Origin: an uncultured Thiothrix sp.
GTDB lineage: Bacteria; Pseudomonadota; Gammaproteobacteria; Thiotrichales; Thiotrichaceae
Length of the DNA stretch: 57,617 bases
Direction of reading: 5' to 3'
Assembly: GCF_937873765.1 (NCBI RefSeq)
Contig: NZ_CALMZC010000005.1
Coordinates: 1 to 57,617, forward strand
Shown here piece after piece: positions 10,060 through 19,208 of the stretch (position 1 is its first letter; each line of letters opens with the position of its first letter). The notes under the pieces are model-generated. The model searched no databases and had not been told where the DNA came from. It saw only the letters and a list, made by a program, of their open reading frames with translations. Position numbers and translations under genes: made by a program.

Positions 10060-10590
10060 CTAGATTTCAGAGTTAGTGGGTTCACTTAGATTAGGGATAT
10101 TTAATTTAGCAGCCTTCTGGGCTAAGCGACGCTCTTTAAAAAAAGCTTGGATTTGCTCCACACAAAGCTGTTGCAACACCCCCCCTGTCAATTGCACTTG
10201 GTGATTATGGCGCTTATCTAACAACATATTAAACACGCTACCTGCGGCACCTGTTTTGAGATCGTAAGCACCAAATACCACTCGCCCCACCCGCGCATGC
10301 ACTAAAGCCCCAGCACACATCACGCAAGGTTCTAAGGTCACATACAAAGTGGTATTAGGTAAACGATAATTGCCCGTTGCTAAGCCTGCCGCCCGCAAAG
10401 CCAGCATTTCAGCATGTGCCGTCGGATCGTGCTGGCTAATCGGCTGGTTCCAACCTTCACCGACCATCTTATTATCAAGCACGATAACTGCACCGACTGG
10501 AACTTCGCCTTGTTGATAGGCACGTTCGGCTAAGTGTAAAGCGTGTCGGAGCCAGTATTCGTCGGCAGGGATAGTTGGTGGGAAAGACAT
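10060..10590 (-). CDS. tadA: tRNA-specific adenosine deaminase
   Basis: The 176-residue enzyme converts the wobble adenosine of tRNA-Arg(ACG) to inosine. The cytidine-deaminase fold zinc site is complete: HAEMLALRAAG supplies the His and the catalytic Glu, and TLEPCVMCAGALVHARV supplies the two Cys. Further family marks are FGAYDLKTGAAGSV and the C-terminal helix ending FFKERR. The length is usual for TadA. A terminator separates it from icd upstream, so it has its own promoter. Confidence 0.95.
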   Translation of the reverse strand: MSFPPTIPADEYWLRHALHLAERAYQQGEVPVGAVIVLDNKMVGEGWNQPISQHDPTAHAEMLALRAAGLATGNYRLPNTTLYVTLEPCVMCAGALVHARVGRVVFGAYDLKTGAAGSVFNMLLDKRHNHQVQLTGGVLQQLCVEQIQAFFKERRLAQKAAKLNIPNLSEPTNSEI

Positions 10591-10612
10591 AAATTTACTT
10601 GCAGAAAAGTTG

Positions 10613-10645
10613 AAAACCTATAGCCCCACTACGCAGAGCTATAGG
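10613..10645 (-). terminator. Intrinsic terminator of icd
   Basis: On the minus strand, CCTATAGC and GCTATAGG pair over eight bases around a short loop and run into a TTTT tract. It starts about 13 bases after the icd stop and lies before the tadA start. Confidence 0.75.
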
Positions 10646-10657
10646 CATAAAGCACGA

Positions 10658-12892
10658 TTAAGCGTTAACAGCTTCGATTGCTTGATTCAAAGTCGCACTT
10701 GGACGCATGACTGCACTGGTTTTGGCCGGATCAATATAATAATACCCCCCTAAGTCCACTGGTTTACCTTGTACACCATTCAACTCAGCCACAATTTTTT
10801 GCTCATTCTCAGATAAGGTTTTCGCTAGAGTAGAGAATTTCTCTGCTAATTCCGTATCTTCGCTTTGATTAGCTAACTCTTGCGCCCAATACATTGCTAA
10901 GTAGAAATGACTACCACGGTTATCAATATCTCCAACTTTCCGCGATGGGGATTTATTTGTTTCCAGTAATTTCTCAACAGCTCTATCTAAAGCATCGGCG
11001 ACCAGTTGCGCTTTTTTATTGCCAGTCTTTTGAGCGATGTCTTCAATCGAAACGGTCAGCGCTAAGAATTCGCCTAAAGAATCCCAACGCAGATAGTTTT
11101 CAGAAACTAATTGCTGGACATGCTTTGGCGCAGAACCACCTGCACCGGTCTCAAATAAACCACCACCAGCCATTAGAGGTACGATGGAGAGCATTTTCGC
11201 ACTAGTGCCTAACTCTAGAATCGGGAATAAGTCAGTGAGGTAATCGCGGAGAATATTGCCTGTCACTGCAATCGTATCAAAGCCACGGAAAGCGCGTTCC
11301 AAAGTGAAACGCATGGCGCGCAACTGCGACATGATGTGAATTTCAACACCATTCAAATCGTAATCTTCTAAATAACGATTAACCTTTTTAATCACTTCAT
11401 TTTCATGCGGACGATAGGGGTCTAACCAGAAAACTGCGGGCGTATTCGACATGCGTGCGCGAGTAACGGCTAATTTGACCCAGTCGCGAATCGCAGCATC
11501 TTTCGCTTGGCACATCCGCCAAATATCACCCTCTTCCACAGTTTGTACCATCAAGACCTTGCCTTGATCATCTACAATCCGTGCTTCGCCTGCCTCAGTA
11601 ATTTCAAAGGTTTTATCATGGGAGCCATACTCTTCCGCTTGCTGTGCCATTAAACCCACATTCGGCACGGTGCCCATCGTGCGTGGATCAAAAGCACCAT
11701 TGGTTTTGCAGAAGTTAATCACTTCTTGGTAAATACGTGCGAAGGTACTTTCAGGTTGTAAGGCTTTGGTATCATGCATTTTGCCATCAGCACCCCACAT
11801 CTTACCGCCATCACGAATCATCGCCGGCATGGAGGCATCGACGATAACATCATTCGGCGCATGCAAATTAGTAATGCCTTTGCCAGAATCAACCATCGCC
11901 AAACGTGGACGCTGAGCCTCACATTCTTTAATGCAAGCTAAGATTTCATCTTGTTGCGCTTGTGGCAGCGTTTTGATTTTCTCATGCACACTACTCATGC
12001 CATTATTGGGTTTCACGCCGATTTGCTTGAACAAATCGCCGTATTTCGCGAATAAGTCTTTGTAGAAAACCCTCACCGCATGGCCGAAAACAATCGGATG
12101 CGAAACTTTCATCATGGTCGCTTTGACATGCAGCGAGAATAAAATGTCAGTTTCTTTCGCATCTTGCAACTCTTGCTCATAAAAATCGCACAGTGCGCGT
12201 TTGCTCATGAACATGCTATCGATGATTTCACCTTGGAGAATATGTGTTTTCTCTTTCAACACAATCACTCGCCCATCCTTGGTCACCAAATCCATGGTTA
12301 CGTCACATTCGCGATCCATGGTCATGGATTTTTCACCGTGATAGAAATCGCTATGGGTCATATGGGCAACATGCGTGCGGGATGCATGGCTCCACTTGCC
12401 CATTTTATGTGGATTATTACGTGCATAGCGCTTAACTGCAGCAGGTGCACGACGGTCTGAGTTACCTTCACGTAGTACCGGATTCACCGCACTGCCCGAT
12501 ACCTTGCTATAGCGTTTTACAAGCGCTTTTTCTTCGTCCGTTTGGGGGCTTTCTGGATATTCAGGCACCATGTAGCCTTTCGAGCGCAGTTCCTTAATGG
12601 CCGCAGTTAATTGTGGCAAGGACGCACTAATATTCGGTAGTTTAATAATATTAGCTTCAGGCTTTAGGGTCAGAGCACCTAAATCCGCTAAATTGTTCGG
12701 AACGCGCTGCTCCTCAGTCAAGAAATCGGGAAACTCTGCCAAAATCCGTGCTGCGACCGAAATATCGCTCGTCACCACGTCAATCCCCGCAGGCTTCGCG
12801 AACGCCTGAATAATCGGCAAAAAGGAATAAGTCGCCAATAGCGGGGCTTCATCAGTCAGGGTATAGATGATTTTTGGATTGTTGGTCGTCAT
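10658..12892 (-). CDS. icd: Monomeric NADP-dependent isocitrate dehydrogenase
   Basis: The protein of about 744 residues is the large monomeric IDH type, unrelated in length to the 45-kDa dimeric form. It oxidises isocitrate to 2-oxoglutarate with NADP. Family marks include [20 protein letters not shown] at the start, [37 protein letters not shown] with the substrate loop, and [15 protein letters not shown] near the end. The ATG at 12892 is chosen over an upstream one (12928) because an AAGGA ribosome-binding site sits six bases before it and family members begin at this point. The gene is monocistronic with its own terminator. Confidence 0.96.
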   Translation of the reverse strand: MTTNNPKIIYTLTDEAPLLATYSFLPIIQAFAKPAGIDVVTSDISVAARILAEFPDFLTEEQRVPNNLADLGALTLKPEANIIKLPNISASLPQLTAAIKELRSKGYMVPEYPESPQTDEEKALVKRYSKVSGSAVNPVLREGNSDRRAPAAVKRYARNNPHKMGKWSHASRTHVAHMTHSDFYHGEKSMTMDRECDVTMDLVTKDGRVIVLKEKTHILQGEIIDSMFMSKRALCDFYEQELQDAKETDILFSLHVKATMMKVSHPIVFGHAVRVFYKDLFAKYGDLFKQIGVKPNNGMSSVHEKIKTLPQAQQDEILACIKECEAQRPRLAMVDSGKGITNLHAPNDVIVDASMPAMIRDGGKMWGADGKMHDTKALQPESTFARIYQEVINFCKTNGAFDPRTMGTVPNVGLMAQQAEEYGSHDKTFEITEAGEARIVDDQGKVLMVQTVEEGDIWRMCQAKDAAIRDWVKLAVTRARMSNTPAVFWLDPYRPHENEVIKKVNRYLEDYDLNGVEIHIMSQLRAMRFTLERAFRGFDTIAVTGNILRDYLTDLFPILELGTSAKMLSIVPLMAGGGLFETGAGGSAPKHVQQLVSENYLRWDSLGEFLALTVSIEDIAQKTGNKKAQLVADALDRAVEKLLETNKSPSRKVGDIDNRGSHFYLAMYWAQELANQSEDTELAEKFSTLAKTLSENEQKIVAELNGVQGKPVDLGGYYYIDPAKTSAVMRPSATLNQAIEAVNA

Positions 12893-13368
12893 GATTGTCC
12901 TTGGTGATAGCTCGTAAAATGAACGCAAGCCGCGCGACAGCTTGGTATAAAAAATCTCCTCACGCTTATTCTACTATATACAACAAGAGATACACAAAAG
13001 CGCAGCAAAAAGATTAGTGCTTGTACACGATGCACCAAAATAAAGCATCTAGTGCGGCTAGCTAAATCCTTCCGTGAAACACAAAGCGTTTTATGTAGAT
13101 CTGTACGGATGTAGAAACGGCTGTCCTGCTCGTAATTGTCGCGCACAGAAGAACGGACGCTCCTCTGACTGCTGAACGCACCACCGCGCAACGCGCAAAC
13201 GCCTCAATTACTGTTTACAAAGGAGTGTCTGTTCTATTCTTTCTTACCAACGGCTGGATACGGCAAAGCCAGCCGACTAACCAGCTCCCCCCTCAAAACC
13301 ACAGGGCAACCTGTCACCCAACAAGCCCCTGACAACGCTCAATCTGTTCAGCTATCCGCTTCAACCAA
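12893..13368. other. Intergenic stretch, no gene recognised
   Basis: This stretch of nearly 480 bases is upstream of icd. Its reading frames have no family resemblance. A hairpin CGGCTGG (13251-13257) / CCAGCCG (13269-13275) with an 11-base loop is the only structure I can point to. It may hold the icd promoter. Confidence 0.4.
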
Positions 13369-13632
13369 ATGGGTGAGCTATTACAGGAAATAAAAAATCT
13401 GACCCTAACGCATAATGCACAATTTGTGATAACTCCACAGGGTTTATTTATTCTGACCAAAAACGAAGTAAATAGCTTATGGTATTTACCGGACAGCTCC
13501 TCACATCCGCGCTTGTTAAAGCACTTTAAAGCTGGCCAGTTCGTGATGGCAGGTAACTTCCTGCAGGGGAATTTATACCTTGATGTGAGCATAGATCGGC
13601 AAACTTTATATAGATTAGTGATGGCAGCCTAA
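13369..13632 (+). CDS. Possible small protein of unknown function
   Basis: An 87-codon open frame with plausible protein composition (FVITPQGLFILTKNEVNSLW, GQFVMAGNFLQGNLYLDV) and alternating strand-like segments. I recognise no family. There is no clear ribosome-binding site before the ATG at 13369, and the frame opens only at 13333, so the start is uncertain. A 92-codon frame runs on the opposite strand (13592-13314) but has a poorer, Cys/Arg-rich composition. It could be a remnant of a larger gene. Confidence 0.35.
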   Translation: MGELLQEIKNLTLTHNAQFVITPQGLFILTKNEVNSLWYLPDSSSHPRLLKHFKAGQFVMAGNFLQGNLYLDVSIDRQTLYRLVMAA

Positions 13633-13886
13633 CCGGTACAAAGCCATTGAAAACAGGGGTAAGAATTAATCCCTAATACCACCTGATAAAAATAAAAACA
13701 GCAACTATGCAAACCGCGATGTTTTTAACTAAGTACTGATTTATGAATATTTTTTCCAAAAAGCCAACTCTATTTTCACATACAGGGAGCAGTGATTAAA
13801 AAAATCCTGTCACAAACATCGAAAGTTAGATGCTTATTCTCCCATGCTATACTGCGCTTTTGCAGCGTTGATAGCGTGGGGATGGA

Positions 13887-14372
13887 ATGGAACGTTTTAC
13901 AGTTTCTTTGGATACGGATTTAGCCCAGCAATTTGCACAATTCATGACGCAACGCGGTTACACCAACCGCTCCGAAGCAGTGCGCGATTTAATGCGCGAA
14001 CGTTTACAGCAGGAACAACTGCAACCCACATTGGATACAACAGCTTATTGCGTGGGGAATTTGACTTACGTTTATAACCACCATGAACGTGAATTAAGCA
14101 GCCGTGTTACCCAATCCCATCACGATCACCACGATTTAGTTGTCGCCATGCAGCATGTGCATTTAGATCACGATAATTGTTTAGAAACGGTGATTGTGAA
14201 AGGCAATGTATCGATGGTGCAAGCCTTCGCGGATAGTGTGATGAGTGCCTCCGGTGTGCGTCATGGCAAGTTGCACATTATTCCAGTGGAAACACAAACC
14301 ACCTCACATGCGCATGGCTATGCACCTTACACACGACATTTTAGCCATACCCACTTTCGCCCAATTAACTGA
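13887..14372 (+). CDS. nikR: Nickel-responsive regulator NikR
   Basis: The 161-residue protein has an N-terminal ribbon-helix-helix (MERFTVSLDTDLAQQFAQFM, then GYTNRSEAVRDLMRERL) and a C-terminal ACT-like nickel-binding domain. The nickel ligands of NikR are visible: a histidine in SHHDHHDLVV, and HVHLDHDNCLE with the two His and the Cys. The extra C-terminal tail (about 25 residues) is His-rich (HAHGYAPYTRHFSHTHF) and longer than in E. coli NikR. With nickel bound, such proteins repress nickel uptake genes. The nickel ECF component lies 146 bases downstream on the same strand. Confidence 0.95.
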   Translation: MERFTVSLDTDLAQQFAQFMTQRGYTNRSEAVRDLMRERLQQEQLQPTLDTTAYCVGNLTYVYNHHERELSSRVTQSHHDHHDLVVAMQHVHLDHDNCLETVIVKGNVSMVQAFADSVMSASGVRHGKLHIIPVETQTTSHAHGYAPYTRHFSHTHFRPIN

Positions 14373-14465
14373 TTCATAAGGATTTTTAATAATTTTCGCT
14401 TGGCAAAACCCCGTGTGATATTTAGCATGACTTTGTGGGGTTATCTGATTACACTGTTGCCTAGT

Positions 14466-14491
14466 TCATACGAATTTTATTTTTTTCATAC
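14466..14491 (+). promoter_or_regulatory. TCATAC direct repeat before the nickel transporter gene
   Basis: Two exact TCATAC hexamers start 20 bases apart (14466 and 14486). TCATAC is one half-site of the NikR operator known from E. coli (GTATGA-N16-TCATAC), but here both are in the same orientation and no GTATGA partner sits at the right distance. The location just ahead of the ribosome-binding site and the upstream nikR make a role in nickel control possible. Confidence 0.3.
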
Positions 14492-14517
14492 ACAGTAACA
14501 GTGAAGGAGTAAAGATC

Positions 14518-15411
14518 ATGCATATCCCGGATTCGATGTTACACGGGGCGATTTGCCCTGTAACGGCTGCGATCAGTGTGGCGGGTGTAGTGGCAGCGAC
14601 ATGGTTGGCGTTAAAAGCCGAATCGCGCCCTAGTGCTGCGCGGTTTGCAGCGATTGTCGCGTTGATTTTTGCCGGACAAATGATGAATTTCCCGATTAGT
14701 AACGGTACATCAGGGCATTTATTGGGTGGCGTGTTAGCTGCGACATTACTGGGAATGCCATTCGGCGTGTTGGCGGTTGCTTTAGTCGTGACTATTCAAA
14801 GCCTTGTATTTGCTGATGGTGGTGTTACGGTATTGGGCGCAAATGTATTGAACATGGCATTGCTGGGGGCAGGTGTGGGTGGTTGGTTACAACAACGTTT
14901 AAGCCCATTATTCGGAAAATACCTCGCAACAGCGGTGGCAGCATGGGGTTCTGTGGTGTTAGCAGCATTTGCAGCAAGTACAGAATTAGCCATTGCGGGG
15001 CAAATTAGCTTTGCGCAAGTATTGCCTGCTATGTTGGGTACACACGCTTGGATTGGCTTGGGAGAAGCATTAATTTCCGTCGCAGCGGTTGCGGTATTAG
15101 CCAATAGCTGGGTAGCGGAAGGCAGTAAAATGTCAGTAGCCGTACCTTTGAGCATTGCAGTGGTGGTGAGTTTCTTACTTAGCCCGTTCGCTTCTGGTTT
15201 CCCTGATGGTTTGGAATGGGTTGGTGAGCAATACCAATTTTTGCACGAATCTGCACCAACTTTCGTTGGCGCAATGCCGGATTACACCATTGCGGCGATC
15301 AGTAATGAAAGTTTATCCACAAGTTTAGCAGGTTTGGCGGGTGTCGCAATTATCTTTATCGTCGGTTTTGCTTTAGTGCGTGGTTTAGAAAGCACGGTGA
15401 CTCGCCGTTAG
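14518..15411 (+). CDS. Nickel/cobalt ECF transporter core protein (CbiM/NikM with fused N-type domain)
   Basis: The 297-residue membrane protein starts MHIPDSMLHG; the N-terminal Met-His-Ile-Pro with conserved His is the metal-binding start of CbiM/NikM. Around six to seven hydrophobic segments follow. The C-terminal part contains SGFPDGLEWVGE, typical of the CbiN/NikN-like domain, so this is a fused M-N form. It is preceded by a GGAG ribosome-binding site. Family members work with an energising ATPase (NikO/CbiO) and a T component (NikQ/CbiQ), neither of which is in this window. The nikR gene upstream points to nickel rather than cobalt. Expected to be nickel-repressed. Confidence 0.85.
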   Translation: MHIPDSMLHGAICPVTAAISVAGVVAATWLALKAESRPSAARFAAIVALIFAGQMMNFPISNGTSGHLLGGVLAATLLGMPFGVLAVALVVTIQSLVFADGGVTVLGANVLNMALLGAGVGGWLQQRLSPLFGKYLATAVAAWGSVVLAAFAASTELAIAGQISFAQVLPAMLGTHAWIGLGEALISVAAVAVLANSWVAEGSKMSVAVPLSIAVVVSFLLSPFASGFPDGLEWVGEQYQFLHESAPTFVGAMPDYTIAAISNESLSTSLAGLAGVAIIFIVGFALVRGLESTVTRR

Positions 15412-15484
15412 TTCTGCTTATTTTTTGCCATAGATAGAAGCTATTTTTAGTTAAAGCTAAAGCAAGTATGGCTATCGATTTTGG

Positions 15485-15505
15485 GAGGCTTAAACTTTAA
15501 GCCTC
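15485..15505 (+). terminator. Hairpin after the nickel transporter gene
   Basis: A perfect ten-base inverted repeat, GAGGCTTAAA / TTTAAGCCTC, has a one-base centre. It lies about 75 bases after the stop. There is no clean T-run, so termination may be inefficient, or the palindrome may be a binding site for the regulator gene downstream. Confidence 0.4.
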
Positions 15506-15581
15506 TTAGATAATACTTTATCTTCTAATCCACACATAAACTCACTGAGTTTAGTCTACTATTATCCCTTCAATAACCTAA

Positions 15582-16535
15582 ATGCAGCCCTCTTTTTGGA
15601 AGCATGTCTCCATGCAAACCGCAATTCTTTTAGCTAACCAATTCATTATGCTCAATCTTGACTTAGTCATGGATATTCTGCGCATTGCTAATCGAGTCTT
15701 AGCAAGCCCACAGTTCCAATGGCAAGTGTTGACAGTGGATAATATTCCTGCAGTTTCTTGTAATGCTTACATCGTTCAACCTGCATGTCATTGGGCGGAT
15801 TGTGAGACCTTGGATTGTATTTTAGTCATTACGGGCTTTGAACCAGAAACTGGCTTACATCCACCAGTACTTGCTTGGCTACAGCAGCAATATCAAGCAG
15901 GAGTCAAGGTCGGCTGCGTGGATACAGGCGCATTTGCTTTGGCCGCTGCTGGAGTTAGGCCGACAGTACCCATGGCGATTCACTGGGATTCAGAATTAAG
16001 TTTTCGCCAACAGTTCCCAAACCTGCCGATCACGACTGCGGGTGTATCCTGTGGGGAGGATTTTTTTAGTGCCTCAGGGGGCTTATCGGTGGTAGATATG
16101 ATGCTGAACTTACTTTCTCAATACCTTAGCCCAACACAATTGAAGGACGTAAATCAAATACTATATTGCCAAGGCTCTACAACGGCAGTTAGCCCTGAAC
16201 GCTCACAGTTGCTTAACCCACAAAGCCGCATTGAACGCGCTGAAACTTATATGCATGCCGCTCTTGCCCAACCATTATCCTTAAATGTGCTAGCTAAAAT
16301 GGTCAATATGCATCCTCGAACCTTTAGCCGCCAATTCAGCACCCGTTACGGGATTAGCCCCATACAGTATTACCGACAGTTGCGGTTAAAACATGCACAA
16401 CTGCTGTTACTACAAACTCAATGGCCGGTCAGTCGTATTGCTGAACTATGCGGCTTCAGCGAGTTGAGCAATTTCTCTGCCTGCTTTTCACAGCATTATG
16501 GAATATCGCCGCAACAATTGCGGGTAAAAGGCTAA
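15582..16535 (+). CDS. GlxA-type AraC family transcriptional regulator
   Basis: The 317-residue protein has an N-terminal DJ-1/PfpI-like domain (residues about 10-200; TVPMAIHWDSELSFR is typical) and a C-terminal AraC double helix-turn-helix (NVLAKMVNMHPRTFSRQF; VSRIAELCGFSELSNFSACF). The nucleophile-position Cys seen in true DJ-1 enzymes is not expected to be functional in such regulators. The start may be Met11 (15612) rather than 15582. It lies 117 bases upstream of, and on the same strand as, a dimethylglycine/sarcosine-type oxidoreductase. This recalls GbdR, the GlxA-type activator of glycine-betaine and dimethylglycine catabolism in Pseudomonas. That the downstream gene is its target is inference, backed by a direct-repeat operator candidate. 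Confidence 0.88.
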   Translation: MQPSFWKHVSMQTAILLANQFIMLNLDLVMDILRIANRVLASPQFQWQVLTVDNIPAVSCNAYIVQPACHWADCETLDCILVITGFEPETGLHPPVLAWLQQQYQAGVKVGCVDTGAFALAAAGVRPTVPMAIHWDSELSFRQQFPNLPITTAGVSCGEDFFSASGGLSVVDMMLNLLSQYLSPTQLKDVNQILYCQGSTTAVSPERSQLLNPQSRIERAETYMHAALAQPLSLNVLAKMVNMHPRTFSRQFSTRYGISPIQYYRQLRLKHAQLLLLQTQWPVSRIAELCGFSELSNFSACFSQHYGISPQQLRVKG

Positions 16536-16543
16536 TTAGCTTT

Positions 16544-16575
16544 ATGTCTATTTTCCATAAAAAAATGTCTATTTT
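16544..16575 (+). promoter_or_regulatory. Direct-repeat operator candidate for the AraC-type regulator
   Basis: ATGTCTATTTT occurs exactly twice, at 16544-16554 and 16565-16575, a 21-base period or two helical turns. AraC-family activators bind direct half-sites at this spacing, for example araI1-araI2. It sits between the regulator gene and the oxidoreductase gene, 78 bases before the latter's start. I find no third copy near the regulator's own promoter. Confidence 0.5.
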
Positions 16576-16652
16576 TTATATCAAGAAAATACAGCTCGTT
16601 TCTTAAACTGTGGGTCAATCAAGGTTAAGTCGATACCTCATGGAGTTAGTTT

Positions 16653-19088
16653 ATGCACCCAGTTTTACCCTCTCATGCAGCTATTCTTATCATTGGCGGC
16701 GGGATCAGCGGCTGTTCAATTGCTTATCATCTTGCGAAGCGCGGAGTCGAAGATGTCGTCTTATTAGAACGTAAGCAACTCACTTGTGGTACGACTTGGC
16801 ATGCAGCAGGTTTAGTCAGCATGCTATGGCCGACGCCCACCTTGACGAACTTAGCTAAATATAGCCATCAACTGTATGCTTCTCTCGAAGCCGAAACCGG
16901 CCAAGCTACTGGCTATCGACGCACCGGTAGTTTATCGCTGGCTCGGACAGAAGAGCGTTTAGAAGAACTATTGCGTACCGCCTCCGTCATCAGCGGCTTT
17001 GGGGTGGACTGTGAGATGATTTCCTTAGAACGTTTAGCCGAACTCTATCCCGGCATTAATACGGATGGGGTTTTAGGTACTCTGCATATCAAAGCCGACG
17101 GTCAAACTAACCCGATTGATACCACGATGGCACTGGCGAAAGGTGCACGCCAGAATGGCGCACGTATTTTAGAAAATACTGCCGTTGAAGAAATCCTTGT
17201 TGAGCATCGCAAAGCGATTAGCGTGCGGACTACTGCTGGAGTCATTCGAGCAGATAAAATCGTACTCACCGGTGGCTTATGGTCACGCACGCTGGCGAAC
17301 CAAATCGGTATACAACTGCCACTCTATGCTTGTGAACATTTCTATGTGGTCACTGAACCAGTTCCAGAACTCACTAAACGTCCAGTACTGCGCGATTTTG
17401 ATAAAGGTGTGTATTTCAAAGAAGATGCGGGCAAATACTTAGTGGGCTGGTTTGAGCACAATGCTAAAGGCTGCCCAATGGAACGGATTAGCCCTGAGTT
17501 TTGCTTTGACGAATTTCCCTGTGATTTAGAGCATATTGAACCGTATTTGCTGGCAGGCATTGATACCGTGCCGCAATTAGGTGAAGTCGGGATTAATACC
17601 TTCTTCAATGGCCCCGAAAGCTTTACCGCTGATAATTTGCACCTACTTGGCCCTACGCCTGAGGTAGACAATTTTTGGGTGGCTTGTGGCTTAAACTCCA
17701 AAGGGATTGGTGCGGGGGGTGGTTTAGGTAAGATCATGGCCGATTGGCTGATTGATGGTTATCCCTCCCAAGATATTCTCGAATGCGATGTACGCCGCCA
17801 TCAAACGGCACAGCGCACCCAGGCCTATGTGGAAGCACGCATCCCCGAAGCACTCGGACATACTTATGCGATGCACTGGCCTTTCTATCAATATAAAACG
17901 GCGCGGAATGCAGCGCTCTCACCTTTGCATGAAACTTTACAAGCCAGTGGCGCTTGCTTTGGTGAAGTCGGCGGTTATGAGCGTCCCAATTGGTTTGCAC
18001 GCCATGGGGCAAAACCTGAATACCAATACAGCTATAAGCGTCAGAATTGGTTTGAATTCTCCGCTGCTGAACATCGTGCCGTGCGCGAAGCGGTCGGCAT
18101 GTATGATGTCTCGTCTTTTGGTAAATTCCGTGTGACGGGTAACGATGCTCTAGACACTTTACAGCGTCTTTCTTGTGCGGATGTGGACGTACCGGTCGGT
18201 GGTTTAGTCTATACCCAATGGTTAAATGTGTGTGGGGGAATTGAAGCTGACCTAACGATTGCCCGCCAAGCTGAAGCTGTGTTTTTAGTGATGACGGGAG
18301 TCGCCTCAACTTATCGTGATGGCTGGCATTTACGCAAACATCTTTTAGGTGAAACCTGCGTTGAAGATGTGAGTGCTGCCTATGCTTGCTTAGCCATTCA
18401 AGGCCCTCAAGCTCGAACCGTTTTAGCTAAAGTCACTGATTGTGATTTAGCTAACCGTGCTTTTGCCTTTGCCACAGGTTGCTTGGCTAAGGTCGCAGGG
18501 GTTGAAGTTTGGTTACAACGGATTTCGTATACTGGCGAGTTAGGCTGGGAATTATTGATTCCGGCTTCTGCTGCACTATGGGTCTATCAAGCCTTATGGC
18601 AAGCTGGACTTACTGAGGGTATCTGCAATGTTGGCCTGCACGCAGTCAATAGTTTGCGCTTAGAAAAAGGGTTCCGGCATTGGGGGCATGATATGGGGCC
18701 TGCGGATAATTTGCAGCAAGCGGGCTTAGCCTTTACTGCGAAGCCAGAGGTTAAAGACTTTATTGGACGTGATGCTTTCTTAGCGACGAAAGCAGTGGGT
18801 TTACCAGAACGGCGTTTAGTGCAATTCCGCTTACATGACCCTGAGCCACTTTTATATCACCACGAACCGATTGTGTTCGATGAGCAAATTGTTGGTTATC
18901 TAACTTCCGGCATGTATGGACATAGCTTAGGCTCAGCGATTGGCATGGGCTATGTCAATCTGCCAAATTTAACGGCTGAGAACATTCGCACCGGCGCATT
19001 CGAGATTGAAATTGCCCGCAAGCGCTTTACAGCGGAGGCTTCTTTGCAAGGTTTTTATGACCCAACAGGTACGAGAATGCGCTCTTAA
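16653..19088 (+). CDS. FAD-dependent dimethylglycine/sarcosine dehydrogenase-type enzyme with GcvT domain
   Basis: The 811-residue protein has an N-terminal DAO-type FAD domain: dinucleotide motif IIGGGISGCSIAYHLAKRG, then TTWHAAGLVSMLW, whose His is the position of covalent FAD attachment in dimethylglycine dehydrogenases. From about residue 430 comes a GcvT-like folate-binding region (MYDVSSFGKFRVTG, ISYTGELGWELLIP, LEKGFRHWGHDMGPADN). Such enzymes demethylate dimethylglycine or sarcosine and pass the one-carbon unit to tetrahydrofolate. The ATG is preceded by GGAG. The GlxA-type regulator upstream fits a methylated-glycine catabolic role. Exact substrate is uncertain. Confidence 0.9.
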   Translation: MHPVLPSHAAILIIGGGISGCSIAYHLAKRGVEDVVLLERKQLTCGTTWHAAGLVSMLWPTPTLTNLAKYSHQLYASLEAETGQATGYRRTGSLSLARTEERLEELLRTASVISGFGVDCEMISLERLAELYPGINTDGVLGTLHIKADGQTNPIDTTMALAKGARQNGARILENTAVEEILVEHRKAISVRTTAGVIRADKIVLTGGLWSRTLANQIGIQLPLYACEHFYVVTEPVPELTKRPVLRDFDKGVYFKEDAGKYLVGWFEHNAKGCPMERISPEFCFDEFPCDLEHIEPYLLAGIDTVPQLGEVGINTFFNGPESFTADNLHLLGPTPEVDNFWVACGLNSKGIGAGGGLGKIMADWLIDGYPSQDILECDVRRHQTAQRTQAYVEARIPEALGHTYAMHWPFYQYKTARNAALSPLHETLQASGACFGEVGGYERPNWFARHGAKPEYQYSYKRQNWFEFSAAEHRAVREAVGMYDVSSFGKFRVTGNDALDTLQRLSCADVDVPVGGLVYTQWLNVCGGIEADLTIARQAEAVFLVMTGVASTYRDGWHLRKHLLGETCVEDVSAAYACLAIQGPQARTVLAKVTDCDLANRAFAFATGCLAKVAGVEVWLQRISYTGELGWELLIPASAALWVYQALWQAGLTEGICNVGLHAVNSLRLEKGFRHWGHDMGPADNLQQAGLAFTAKPEVKDFIGRDAFLATKAVGLPERRLVQFRLHDPEPLLYHHEPIVFDEQIVGYLTSGMYGHSLGSAIGMGYVNLPNLTAENIRTGAFEIEIARKRFTAEASLQGFYDPTGTRMRS

Positions 19089-19092
19089 GTGC

Positions 19093-19126
19093 GGGGAGTG
19101 AAAAAATTATTTTTTCCTCTCCCCGT
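19093..19126 (+). terminator. Terminator hairpin after the oxidoreductase
   Basis: CGGGGAG (19093-19099) pairs with CTCCCCG (19120-19126), and the inner GAAAAAA/TTTTTTC extends the stem. It starts four bases after the stop codon. The T-run lies inside the stem rather than after it. Confidence 0.55.
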
Positions 19127-19208
19127 AAAGATTTCAAAACTCCTTCGTCTGTAGTGATGAAGACGCTGCTCGGCAGCTCACCCATCCCAACTATCTAAGG
19201 AGTATTTT

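Noticed and set aside
12889..13191. 100-codon minus-strand frame overlapping the icd start
   Set aside because: Arg/Ser/Phe-rich composition without family resemblance; icd has its own well-placed ribosome-binding site.
13251..13275. CGGCTGG/CCAGCCG hairpin as a terminator or riboswitch
   Set aside because: No T-run, no gene ends nearby and no known riboswitch core around it.
13314..13592. 92-codon minus-strand frame
   Set aside because: Cys/Arg/Lys-rich with no start signal; the overlapping plus-strand frame is the more protein-like of the two.
17734..18309. 191-codon frame opposite the dimethylglycine-type gene
   Set aside because: The plus-strand gene is continuous and well conserved here; the opposite frame has His/Arg-rich composition typical of a shadow.
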